A stretch of DNA of 34,492 nucleotides, from positions 1 through 34,492 of the forward strand of contig JACOZQ010000013.1 in NCBI GenBank assembly GCA_016181275.1. The letters run 5' to 3'. Below are positions 9,055-16,541 of this stretch, piece by piece. Source of the DNA: Candidatus Woesearchaeota archaeon. Lineage in GTDB: Archaea > Nanobdellota > Nanobdellia > SCGC-AAA011-G17 > ARS1403. Under the pieces are notes generated by a model. The model saw nothing but the letters and a program-made list of their open reading frames with translations, had not been told where the DNA came from and searched no databases. Every line of letters begins with the position of its first letter. Within the stretch, counting starts at the first letter, position 1. The translations under genes and the position numbers were made by a program.

Positions 9055-9605
9055 TTTGGAATTACCACCCCACCAATATAATCTTGTGTGAATAATCTAT
9101 TAAGAAATGAAAATTCATGTAATTCTTCATCTGGACCTATTGCTTCACATCCTTTAAATCTTGTGATATCTCCTTCTGTTCTTGCTACATATAAAAAACC
9201 ATCTGCTTTGAATGTTGGTTCGGGTCCTCTAAATGGTCTTTCTATACTAACTTTGGATAATGCTTTTTTTAAGAATGCAAATGTATCTTTTGCTGTTCTT
9301 CTATTTCCCCAGAACTTTGTTTCCATTCCTCCAGAATAACTCATTTGCCAAATCCTTTGACCTTTATTATTTCCCCATCTTACAATTTCTGTTCCTGGTG
9401 CATGATAGAATCCAGAATAATTATCTTCATAAAATAATCTTCCATCATCAAATCTTAATTTTTTTGAACCGTCTTCCATTACTTCTTCTTCACCTTCTCC
9501 AGCATAGCATGTTCTTTTGGCGTCAACCAAGAACCTTGCTAGTTGCTCTAAATCAAATTGTAGACTTCCAGCTTGAATTATTTTCGCGTATTCTATCTCT
9601 GCCAT
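9051..9605 (-). CDS. DUF5680-like protein inside the ribosomal operon
   Basis: The 184-aa protein resembles the DUF5680 fold often found at the C-terminus of bacterial XRE regulators. The pattern is LARFLVDAKRTCYAGEGEE, a hairpin DGRLFYEDNYSGFYHAPGTE, then IWQMSYSGG. There is no HTH here. I prefer the ATG at 9605 because the reading frame upstream offers only TTG (9614), which would overlap eL18. It starts 1 nt after the eL18 stop and overlaps uL13 by 4 bp. The function is unknown. The family assignment is from pattern memory and is moderate. Confidence 0.6.
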   Translation of the reverse strand: MAEIEYAKIIQAGSLQFDLEQLARFLVDAKRTCYAGEGEEEVMEDGSKKLRFDDGRLFYEDNYSGFYHAPGTEIVRWGNNKGQRIWQMSYSGGMETKFWGNRRTAKDTFAFLKKALSKVSIERPFRGPEPTFKADGFLYVARTEGDITRFKGCEAIGPDEELHEFSFLNRLFTQDYIGGVVIPK

Positions 9606-9606
9606 T

Positions 9607-9972
9607 TTAACCAATTATCCTCACTTTTTTTCCAGCTGGATTTTTTTCCATTAATTCCTGGATTGTTAAAAATTTTGAGCCTGCTTTCTTTATTTTCTCC
9701 TTTGCTGAATCTGAAGCTTGATATGCTGAAATCTCAACTTTCTTTGTTAAATCTCCTATTGACAATAATTTTCCCGGGATTAAAGCTGTCTCTCCATTTT
9801 TCAAATATTTTTCAACTTTATGGAGATTAACTGCCCTCCTAATTCTAGTTGGTCTTAATAAATCCTTTGCAACCCTTTTCCAAATAGCTGCGTTTTTTTC
9901 ATTAGAAATTCTCTTTAAATCTGCTATTAATCCTTTTAAAATAGGATTTGTTGGGCCGGTTCTTTTTACCAT
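9607..9972 (-). CDS. rpl18e: Large ribosomal subunit protein eL18
   Basis: The 121-aa product carries the L18e hallmarks RTGPTNPILKGLIADLKR, WKRVAKDLLRPTRIRRAVNL, the segment ALIPGKLLSIGDL and a Lys-rich end GKKVRIIG. Archaeal operons place tRNA-Leu just upstream of this gene. Here the tRNA is 10.5 kb away, beyond an inserted island. A TATA box at 9995-10002 gives it a leaderless promoter. Confidence 0.97.
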   Translation of the reverse strand: MVKRTGPTNPILKGLIADLKRISNEKNAAIWKRVAKDLLRPTRIRRAVNLHKVEKYLKNGETALIPGKLLSIGDLTKKVEISAYQASDSAKEKIKKAGSKFLTIQELMEKNPAGKKVRIIG

Positions 9973-9993
9973 GATAAAAAAGCCTAAAACATG

Positions 9994-10004
9994 CTTTATA
10001 AAAG
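9994..10004 (-). promoter_or_regulatory. TATA box for eL18-uL13-uS9-rpoN
   Basis: TTTATAAA about 25 nt before the eL18 ATG. It would let the distal ribosomal genes be transcribed although the island separates them from rpoD and tRNA-Leu. Confidence 0.55.
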
Positions 10005-10017
10005 TTGCGGAGACTGG
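10005..10017 (+). other. Possible degenerate att copy of the tRNA-Leu 3' end
   Basis: TTGCGGAGACTGG resembles TTGCGAGAGACAGG at 20531-20544, the tRNA-Leu 3' end read on the plus strand, with one gap and one mismatch. It has the same orientation and lies exactly at the far edge of the island. The match is short and could be chance. Confidence 0.25.
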
Positions 10018-10062
10018 CAGTAGATCGCAAAGTAAATAAAAGCTTTCCTTCCTAAGATAATT

Positions 10063-10533
10063 ATGACATATTTAATTGAGATTGAAGTAGAATATGATTC
10101 TGGAAAAAGCCCAAGGAAGAGTATAGATTTGTATAATAAGCTTCAAGAAATAGGCATAAATCCCTCTAAATTGGAAGAAACCTATACGGCAAGTTATGTT
10201 CCAAGTACTAATAATGGTCCCAAGGATGGAATTAATCAGCAATATTCATGGGCGAGTGGAGGACAGATATTTGGTACTCAGCCAATAGTGCATAATACCC
10301 AGATAAAAGTAAAAAAGACTTCTTTTAATATTATTTTAAGGTTTGATGATAAAGAAAAGATGTGGAATATTGATCTTGTGGTTCATATTGATGATCCTAA
10401 TGCAGACATTAATGAGAAGAGATTAATTAAGAGGCATATTAATGGGATACATAAAATTCCAGACAGCAAAAATATCAAAGTTAATTGGCGGCTTAATGGA
10501 ATTCAACAAAATTCTGTTACTTCATCAAAATAA
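10063..10533 (+). CDS. Hypothetical protein at the island edge
   Basis: The 156-aa soluble protein begins MTYLIEIEVEYDSGKSPRKS and contains a second strand-rich block (IKVKKTSFNIILRFDDKEKMWNIDLVVHIDDP). It has no signal peptide, membrane helix or motif I recognise. It is the first gene inside the island and is divergent from eL18. Its TAA stop is immediately followed by the proposed left end of the insertion sequence, so its C-terminus could have been trimmed by the insertion. The function is unknown. Confidence 0.5.
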   Translation: MTYLIEIEVEYDSGKSPRKSIDLYNKLQEIGINPSKLEETYTASYVPSTNNGPKDGINQQYSWASGGQIFGTQPIVHNTQIKVKKTSFNIILRFDDKEKMWNIDLVVHIDDPNADINEKRLIKRHINGIHKIPDSKNIKVNWRLNGIQQNSVTSSK

Positions 10534-11740
10534 CAGAGCTCACGCTAAGTTAAGTTATTCCTCTTGGTGTAGATGAGTAAAGAACTGCCCCGAATAATTT
10601 AGCAGTAACTAATGGTTTCTTCAAATCAATATTAAAGATTAATGCTACGACTAAACTTACTAAAACCCAGAGATTATACAAGCAGACAGACCACATGAAA
10701 TAAAATAGTCTTACTGAATAATATTTTGATGTTGTTCTTGCCTTGAAATCTCCTTTAACTCTGTAAGAGGTTTCAATACCCCATCTTTTAGAATACCACC
10801 CAAAATACTTTTGTGTTAAATCCTCTGGGACTAAAATATTTGTTGCAAATACTCTTTTAGTTCTTGTTTATCATCCACAAACACAAGCTTAAACTCTGCT
10901 CTGTTATATTTTCTATAGCCCATATCGTAATCAATAATTTTAGATTGTATCTCTTCATATTCTTTCATAAATCTCTGTATTTTCACATTTCTAATAGCAG
11001 GCATGAGAAATTTAATTCTTAATTCTTTCAGAAGATTAATTATTTCAGAATTGAAAAATCCTCTGTCAAGATAAACATGCCTTATCTTAATTTTAGATTT
11101 GGCATAAGTTATCAGTTTTCTTACAACTTTTGCTTTTGTTGTAAATTTGTGCATTGGCAGAGCAAGTAAAGTAAATCTCTTTCCATTTTCAACAACATTT
11201 ATTGTTATATACCTAAAGCAGTGAGAAGTTCCGTCTTTTGGTTTTGTCTCACAGACCATGTAATCATTTTTATCTCCATAATACATCTGTTCTGTTATAT
11301 CTATTGCTAGATCAACTCTTTCTCTGAATGGTTTGTAATTTGTTGCTATTTTGATTAATCTATCAAAAGTTTTCATGAATAATTTTTCAACATATTCAGA
11401 ATCAAGCTTTTTGATGTGATGAATAACTGTGTTTGATGCAGGAGTGTTTTCTTTCAACAACTCAAAGGTTTTACTTCCATTGTTTGTAAAATCGTGATTC
11501 ATTGCAACATAAGTTAATAAATCAAGAAAATCATCTTCAGAATACTTAGAGTTATGGTGCATTTTAAGATTGATTAAATGATAAACTTTCTTTTTGAGCA
11601 GTTTTGTAATTCCCTTTATCTCTTTAGACTTCAGACTAGGGGAAGATTTATTAAATTCCTTTGTCTTACTTTTGTTTGTGGGGTTCATTCCGGACTCCAT
11701 AGCCAGAGGAGATGTTGCCTTGAAAACTACGTCTTCTCTG
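10534..11740 (-). mobile_element. ISH3-like insertion sequence (ends tentative)
   Basis: A transposase region is bracketed by weak inverted ends. CAGAG-nnn-ACG-CTAAGTT on the left (from 10534) resembles the reverse complement of the right end (11725-11740, CAGAG-nnn-ACG-TAGTTTT). No target-site duplication is evident. The boundaries rest on these imperfect repeats only. Confidence 0.45.
10550..11700 (-). pseudogene. ISH3-like DDE transposase with a -1 frameshift
   Basis: The first frame (11700-10831, 289 aa) carries the two catalytic aspartates in VDLAIDITEQMYYGD and RHVYLDRGFFNSE, then stops at LQQIF. Slipping one base back at CTAAAAGAG (about 10855) continues as RVFATNILVPEDLTQKYFGWYSKRWGIETSYRVKGDF and so on to a stop at 10550. 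This tail contains the catalytic Glu in RWGIETSYR. The intact protein would be about 380 aa, the usual size. The frameshift may be a mutation or programmed slippage. The A-rich site is not a classical slippery heptamer, so inactivation is likelier. Confidence 0.75.
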
Positions 11741-11817
11741 GTTTATCTTATTTAGTTAATATATATACTATAAGGTTAACTAATATATAAACATTATTGC
11801 AGTAGAGTATAGAAAAG

Positions 11818-11827
11818 CTTATATATC
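11818..11827 (+). promoter_or_regulatory. TATA box for the R-M regulator gene
   Basis: CTTATATATC about 26 nt before the ATG at 11849. The gene is probably leaderless. Confidence 0.6.
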
Positions 11828-11848
11828 CTTAATAGATTTATTAACCAA

Positions 11849-12100
11849 ATGGGTAATATAATATCTCCTCTTCCAAAATGGATTATGAAACATTATTCTA
11901 AACTATGGTCTAAATTCAAGGATAAGCAGTTTACTCATCAACAGGCAGAAGATTTGCTTAAAATAACAAATACAAGCATTGTTCTCTCAAGGCTTAAAAA
12001 ATTCGGATGGTTGGATTTAACATTAGATCCTGAAGACTCAAGAAAAAGATTATATAAATTAAAAGATCCTGCTGAAGCTGTGAAGGAGATGGGGAAATGA
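11849..12100 (+). CDS. Small winged-HTH protein, candidate R-M control protein
   Basis: The 83-aa protein contains a helix-turn-helix pattern (FTHQQAEDLLKITNTSIVLSRLKKFGWL) followed by a short wing with basic residues (DPEDSRKRLYKLKDP). It is the first gene of a plus-strand set running into the methyltransferase and CfrBI-like endonuclease, the position occupied by control (C) proteins in many type II restriction-modification loci. Its sequence is not that of the classical XRE-type C protein, so the role is inferred from context. Confidence 0.6.
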   Translation: MGNIISPLPKWIMKHYSKLWSKFKDKQFTHQQAEDLLKITNTSIVLSRLKKFGWLDLTLDPEDSRKRLYKLKDPAEAVKEMGK

Positions 12101-12147
12101 TAGAAAAATTAAATAAGTATACTATTATTTATAATTAAGAGGGTCAA

Positions 12148-13512
12148 ATGGAATTAGAAATGAAGGAGGAAACAAAAAAGCTTAATGATGTAATAAACTC
12201 TAATAATTTTAGAGATTTAGTTAAAGTTTTAGATAGATTGGGAAGGCTTAGTTCTAAATTTGATAAAAAACCATTGATTAAACTCCTAAATCACGAAAAT
12301 GATAAAATAAGGGCTTTATCTGTAAAAAATTTGGCAAAATTAGAAGATATAACTTTGCTTGAAAATTTTGTAAATCTTATTAATAAGGATCGTAGTTCTG
12401 ATGTTAGAAGAGAATCTGTCTCGGCAATAGGAAGAATGAGAAATCCAATAAATAAAGAAATTTTAATTAAATATTTAGATGATTCTGATCCTGAGGTCAT
12501 ATTACAAGCAGTAAGAGGGTTATTAGTTTTCAAAGATGATCAAAAAGTAAAAAACTCATTGACTAAATTATCTAACCATCCCAATGAAATGGTGCAAGAG
12601 GTTATAAAAAAAGAATTTTATGGAAATGGTACAAATGGTTTTGATCCCAATCATACTTTGTCTCCAGATTTTATGAAAAATGTTACAGTGCAAGGAGATG
12701 TTAGAGATATATTAAAGTTTACTCCAGATGAATCAGTTCATTTAACTTTTACTTCTCCTCCTTATTATAACGCAAGAGACTATTCTATTTATGCAAGCTA
12801 TAAAGAATATCTAGATTTTTTAGAAGAGGTTTTTCAAGAAGTTTATAGAGTTACAAAGGAAGGAAGATTTTTTGTTTTAAATACCTCCCCAATAATAATT
12901 CCTCGTGCAGGAAGGCAATATTCAAGTAAAAGGTATCCAATACCTTATGATACCCATTCAATATTAATAAAAATGGGCTGGGAATTTATTGATGATATTG
13001 TTTGGTTAAAACCTGAGGCCAGTGTTAAAAATAGAAATGCTGGATTTTTGCAACACAGGAAACCATTAGCATATAAACCTAACGCATGCACTGAATGTGT
13101 TATGGTGTACAGAAAGAAAACAGACAAATTAATAGATTGGAACATTAAACAATACGATAAAAATATTGTAGAAGAAAGTAAGATTAATGGGGATTTTGAA
13201 TCTTCTAACCTCTGGAAAATTGATCCTACATTTGATAAAACACATAGTGCAGTTTTTCCATTGGAGCTTTGCAACAAGGTTATTAAGTTTTATTCTTTCA
13301 AAGGAGATTTAGTCTTTGATCCATTTGCTGGTAGTGGAACATTAGGTAAAGCGGCAATAAATTTGGATAGACATTTCTTTTTAACTGAAAAAGAGAAAAA
13401 ATATATAGAAAGAATAAAGGAAAACGTTAGTCAATCAAAGATATTTTCTCAAAATAAATTTTTACCTAAATTTTTAAATGTTAATAATTTTAAGGAAGTA
13501 GTTAAAAAATGA
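12148..13512 (+). CDS. HEAT-repeat-fused DNA methyltransferase of a CfrBI-like R-M system
   Basis: The 454-aa protein has two parts. Residues about 15-155 form HEAT/armadillo-like repeats (PLIKLLNHENDKIRALSVKNL; LINKDRSSDVRRESVSAIG; YLDDSDPEVILQAVRGL). Residues about 178-420 are an amino-methyltransferase with permuted (beta-class) order: catalytic motif IV SPPY at 203-206 and AdoMet motif I DPFAGSGT at 391-398. SPPY is typical of N4-cytosine enzymes, fitting the m4C partner expected for CfrBI-type systems. It should protect host sites from the endonuclease encoded by the next gene, which it overlaps by 4 bp (ATGA). AGAGGG lies shortly before the start. Confidence 0.85.
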   Translation: MELEMKEETKKLNDVINSNNFRDLVKVLDRLGRLSSKFDKKPLIKLLNHENDKIRALSVKNLAKLEDITLLENFVNLINKDRSSDVRRESVSAIGRMRNPINKEILIKYLDDSDPEVILQAVRGLLVFKDDQKVKNSLTKLSNHPNEMVQEVIKKEFYGNGTNGFDPNHTLSPDFMKNVTVQGDVRDILKFTPDESVHLTFTSPPYYNARDYSIYASYKEYLDFLEEVFQEVYRVTKEGRFFVLNTSPIIIPRAGRQYSSKRYPIPYDTHSILIKMGWEFIDDIVWLKPEASVKNRNAGFLQHRKPLAYKPNACTECVMVYRKKTDKLIDWNIKQYDKNIVEESKINGDFESSNLWKIDPTFDKTHSAVFPLELCNKVIKFYSFKGDLVFDPFAGSGTLGKAAINLDRHFFLTEKEKKYIERIKENVSQSKIFSQNKFLPKFLNVNNFKEVVKK

Positions 13513-14429
13513 CAATTACATTAACAGAACAAGTTGCAAAAAAGATAATTCAAAAACTCATTCAAGGAGAAGATTATCGTATTGAAGTAGTTGCATTGAT
13601 AAATGCTCAGTTTCTACAGTATACTATAGATTTTTTCAAGAAAATTGTTGATGCTAAACTAAAAAATAAGGATATTACTGTTGATTGGTACAAAAAAGAA
13701 TTTCTTAATGAAAATCTTTCTGCAAATGAAATAGCAATTAACTCTGGATTAAATAAGAAAACAATCTCAAATATGTATAACTCTGCTACAAAGGAGATAG
13801 TTATTGAGGCTTCAAAGGAACATTATGAAGAACTTTATCAAGCTATACAAAGTCTTGTTGACGGAGAAAATGATTTAGATGTAACCTTGACACTCAAATT
13901 GAAAGGCGTAAGTGTTGATTTAAATGTTAGTGAAAGTTTAATTGTAATAAATACATTAGCTGTTAAAAGGGCGGCCTTAAGAGGTGGTTTGTGGAGTACT
14001 GCTGGAAAAAGAGTTGAAAAACCATTAATGTTAACTTTGTGTAAACTATATTCCGTACCAGAACAGCATTATAGTGTTAGAATAAAAGGATCTCCAATAA
14101 GCGAAGTAGATTTTGAAAGAGAAATCGATTTTTACCTCATTAATGGAAAACAGCAACATAAGTGTGAAGTTAAACTAATGGGCAAGGGAAATCCTGAAGG
14201 TGCTGATGCCGTTATTGCCAGAGACAGCAAGGTTTTTGTTGCTGATAAGTTATCTGATACCAACAAAAAACAGTTGAATAGTCTTAAAGTTGAATGGGTT
14301 GAAATGAGAGATCATGAAGGCTATAAGAGATTCAAGAAAATTTTAGAAAATTTGAAAATTCCTCATAAAGATATTGAGGGTAAGATTGATAAAAAACTAG
14401 AGGCCATTTTCAAAGAGATTTTTAGATGA
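13509..14429 (+). CDS. CfrBI-family type II restriction endonuclease
   Basis: The 306-aa protein matches my memory of the CfrBI endonuclease family: KRAALRGGLWSTAGKRVEKP near 153-172, LCKLYSVPEQHY near 177-188, REIDFYL at 204-210, CEVKLMGKGNPEGADA from 219 and IARDSKVFVADKLSD. D207, E220 and K222 form a PD-(D/E)XK active site (D-x12-ExK). CfrBI itself recognises CCWWGG. The specificity here is unknown. An HTH-like segment (LSANEIAINSGLNKKTISNMY, about 70-90) precedes the nuclease domain. The gene is translationally coupled to the methyltransferase. Confidence 0.8.
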   Translation: MTITLTEQVAKKIIQKLIQGEDYRIEVVALINAQFLQYTIDFFKKIVDAKLKNKDITVDWYKKEFLNENLSANEIAINSGLNKKTISNMYNSATKEIVIEASKEHYEELYQAIQSLVDGENDLDVTLTLKLKGVSVDLNVSESLIVINTLAVKRAALRGGLWSTAGKRVEKPLMLTLCKLYSVPEQHYSVRIKGSPISEVDFEREIDFYLINGKQQHKCEVKLMGKGNPEGADAVIARDSKVFVADKLSDTNKKQLNSLKVEWVEMRDHEGYKRFKKILENLKIPHKDIEGKIDKKLEAIFKEIFR

Positions 14430-14530
14430 TTAAACCAGAGGTAGAAAAATATTAGATTACCAAAATTGCTAAAAAGGCAAAAATCAAGCGTAAAAAAGCT
14501 CATTTTTAATTCTAAAACCCTATAGAAAAG

Positions 14531-14540
14531 TTTATATATT
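14531..14540 (+). promoter_or_regulatory. TATA box of the HTH-array/HEPN operon
   Basis: TTTATATATT lies about 27 nt before the ATG at 14562, giving a leaderless first gene. The preceding 14430-14520 shows no gene I can support. Confidence 0.65.
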
Positions 14541-14561
14541 ACCTACTTTTTAATTTTCTAT

Positions 14562-14774
14562 ATGGCAAAGAGAGAATTTGAAGATCAGGTCCTTAAAAGA
14601 CTGGACGCTATGATATCTTTGATGCTCGAACCTAAAGCAAAAGACTTAGCAATTAAAGAAAAGGTAGAAATATTATATAATATTGGGCTGGATTACAATC
14701 AGATTGCTGGAATACTCAATAAGACGCCCGGCAATATAGCAGTAATAATAAATTCCTTAAAAAAGAAAAAATGA
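14562..14774 (+). CDS. Small HTH protein, array member 1
   Basis: The 70-aa protein has an amphipathic N-terminal helix (VLKRLDAMISLML), a linker, then a sigma-region-4-like helix-turn-helix (ILYNIGLDYNQIAGILNKTP) and a lysine-rich end. It is the first of six related tandem ORFs and follows a strong TATA box. Its stop overlaps the next start as ATGA. DNA binding through the HTH and self- or hetero-association through the first helix are inferred. Confidence 0.75.
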   Translation: MAKREFEDQVLKRLDAMISLMLEPKAKDLAIKEKVEILYNIGLDYNQIAGILNKTPGNIAVIINSLKKKK

Positions 14775-14989
14775 GCGAAACAGAAAAAGATATACTAAAG
14801 AGAATTGACTCCAAACTAGGAGCATTAATAGCTCTTGAGATGGTAGAGGATAAACCAAACACTAATAGAGAGAAAATAAAATTACTTTCAGATTTAGGTT
14901 TAAGCTACAATGAAATAGCATCAATACTTAATGTAAAACCCGGATATGTATCAAAGGAGAAAGCACTACTGAAAAAGAAAAATGGATAA
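14771..14989 (+). CDS. Small HTH protein, array member 2
   Basis: The 72-aa paralogue of member 1 has ILKRIDSKLGALIALEM, then LLSDLGLSYNEIASILNVKPGYVS, with a KKK end. The HTH is the best preserved of the set. It overlaps member 1 by 4 bp and member 3 by 8 bp. Confidence 0.75.
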   Translation: MSETEKDILKRIDSKLGALIALEMVEDKPNTNREKIKLLSDLGLSYNEIASILNVKPGYVSKEKALLKKKNG

Positions 14990-15179
14990 AAAACAATTTG
15001 AAACTATATGTAAGAAGTTAGATAAGATTTCTATAGCTATTGCGGTCCAAAGTATTGAAAATAAGGATGATAAAATTTATGCTTTAAAGAAAGCAGGCAT
15101 GACTTCCTCAGAAGTGGCTATGTTGGTTGGAATGACCGAAAGCGGGGTTCGAGATAATAAAGGATGGAAAAGAAAATGA
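14982..15179 (+). CDS. Small HTH protein, array member 3
   Basis: The 65-aa paralogue has ICKKLDKISIAIAVQSI, then ALKKAGMTSSEVAMLVGMTESGV, ending KGWKRK. The spacer between helix and HTH is shorter than in members 1 and 2. It overlaps its neighbours on both sides. Confidence 0.7.
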   Translation: MDKKQFETICKKLDKISIAIAVQSIENKDDKIYALKKAGMTSSEVAMLVGMTESGVRDNKGWKRK

Positions 15180-15394
15180 CTGGAAAAATTGAAAAGAAAT
15201 TGGATATCTTAATAAAATTGGTGGCCTCTAATATGATCAAGGAAGATTCTACTCAAACAGAATCAATTCTCCGGCTAAATAAGCTAGGAATTAGAAACAA
15301 GGATATAGCAGAAATTCTGAATTCAACTGAGAATTATGTTAATCTGATTATATCTAAGAGTAAAAAGAAAGATGATAAAAAACAAAGAAAATAA
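15164..15394 (+). CDS. Small HTH protein, array member 4
   Basis: The paralogue of up to 76 aa has IEKKLDILIKLVASNM, then RLNKLGIRNKDIAEILNSTENYV. The ATG at 15176 (ATGA with the member-3 stop) is a likelier start than 15164 and would give MTGKIEKKLD. The C-terminus is very lysine-rich. Confidence 0.7.
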   Translation: MEKKMTGKIEKKLDILIKLVASNMIKEDSTQTESILRLNKLGIRNKDIAEILNSTENYVNLIISKSKKKDDKKQRK

Positions 15395-15602
15395 TAATAT
15401 AGGAAAAGCTTTAGAAGAAATGAACAAGAAATTAGATGCTCTCATAATTCTTCAGTGTGTTGAAAATTTATCCGGTAATGAGAGATTGAATATTTTAAAA
15501 CATTCAGTAGGTATTAAACCTACAGCAAGGATACTTGAAAAAGATAAAAGTTATTTTAAGAAAAAATTAAAAAGTGGTGTCAAAAATGCCGAAAAAGAAT
15601 AA
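15372..15602 (+). CDS. Small HTH-like protein, array member 5 (divergent)
   Basis: The paralogue of up to 76 aa keeps the first helix (MNKKLDALIILQCVENL), but the HTH is eroded (LKHSVGIKPTARILEKDKSYFKKKL): the turn between helices is shortened. An internal ATG at 15420 is an alternative start. It may have lost DNA binding while keeping the interaction helix. Confidence 0.6.
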   Translation: MIKNKENNNIGKALEEMNKKLDALIILQCVENLSGNERLNILKHSVGIKPTARILEKDKSYFKKKLKSGVKNAEKE

Positions 15603-15762
15603 GGAATTAGAAGATAGGTTAAAAACTATTGAGTATTTATTGGCTGGTCTTTTACTAAAAAAAGAGCCAAATATCAAGCAGGTTGCTAAGATTATTGGTT
15701 GTTCTGATAAAGTTTTGACAAAATTATATCCTTCTAAAGAGATTAAGAAAAATGACAAGTAG
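15586..15762 (+). CDS. Small HTH-like protein, array member 6
   Basis: The protein of about 58 aa starts at ATG 15586 (MPKKNKELEDRLK) or GTG 15574. It has ELEDRLKTIEYLLAGLLLKK, then PNIKQVAKIIGCSDKVLTKLY. It is the last array member and overlaps the HEPN gene by 11 bp, tying its translation to the effector candidate. Confidence 0.65.
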   Translation: MPKKNKELEDRLKTIEYLLAGLLLKKEPNIKQVAKIIGCSDKVLTKLYPSKEIKKNDK

Positions 15763-16507
15763 TGGTCTTTCCAAAGAAATAGTCAATGAATTTATTAAAA
15801 GAGGTCATTTTACTAGTGAGCAATCGGTAAAAAATCTTATTTCAAAAATAAAAACAGACGAGGGTTTAAGTTGTAGTCAAAATGCGGTTGCTCAAGTTGT
15901 TGCTAAAATTAAAGGATTTAGCGTCGCAAGAAGATTGAAGAAGGAAGATAAAGTTCCCCCTAATATTTCTGAAATTGTGGCAAAATATGCAAGAAATAAT
16001 AGAGGAAATAATTCTAAACCTAAATCTGCTCCAGATTTCAAAAGAAAAATAAGCAATTCCCAAGATCCGATGGAAAAAGAGGCTTATACAAATGCTTCCA
16101 TATATCCTTATGTTTTTTTGCTTGAGAATAAATTGCGTAATGTTATATTTAATAAATTCAAATCTAATAGCAATTGGTGGACTGACACAAAAATAGTGAA
16201 AAAAGATATTCAAGAATATGCAGAAAAGATTCAGAAGGCAGAGCAAAAATATAAGTGGGTGGATGCAAGAGGAGAACACCCAATTTATTATGTAAATCTA
16301 GAACATTTATTCAAGATAATTGAAAAAAACTGGAATGAATTTAAAAATATATTTAACGACTTGGGGCACTTAAGGACATGGATTGCTGAATGTATACCTG
16401 TTAGAAATTTGATTGCTCATAATATAAAGACAAAAAAACCTGAAAGAGATGATATTATTAAGAGTTCCCGAAAAATTTGTACATTGATAGAAAAAAATAA
16501 AAATTAA
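15752..16507 (+). CDS. Swt1-like HEPN-domain protein, candidate RNase effector
   Basis: The 251-aa protein has a helical N-terminal domain (about 1-62, SKEIVNEFIKRGHFTSEQSVKNLI... AVAQVVAKIKGF), a basic linker (about 63-105) and a C-terminal HEPN domain (about 110-250). The domain begins YPYVFLLENKLRNVIFNKF, as in Swt1-type HEPN proteins. It carries the catalytic R-x4-H motif RNLIAH (R218-H223), so metal-independent RNase activity is plausible. It ends the operon of six HTH paralogues by overlap. The whole looks like a regulated toxin or defence module. Convergent GmrSD-like gene 35 bp away. Confidence 0.7.
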   Translation: MTSSGLSKEIVNEFIKRGHFTSEQSVKNLISKIKTDEGLSCSQNAVAQVVAKIKGFSVARRLKKEDKVPPNISEIVAKYARNNRGNNSKPKSAPDFKRKISNSQDPMEKEAYTNASIYPYVFLLENKLRNVIFNKFKSNSNWWTDTKIVKKDIQEYAEKIQKAEQKYKWVDARGEHPIYYVNLEHLFKIIEKNWNEFKNIFNDLGHLRTWIAECIPVRNLIAHNIKTKKPERDDIIKSSRKICTLIEKNKN

Positions 16508-16541
16508 TAATCTCTCACAGCTTCTCAAGAACCATATAAAA

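Noticed and set aside
10534-11740. Target-site duplication flanking the insertion sequence
   Set aside because: Flanking bases (AATAA on the left, GTTTA on the right) do not match, so the ends remain tentative.
14430-14530. Lys-rich reading frame after the endonuclease gene (ITKIAKKAKIKRKKAHF)
   Set aside because: It has no start codon and is only 17 codons long; AT-rich spacer gives such frames by chance.
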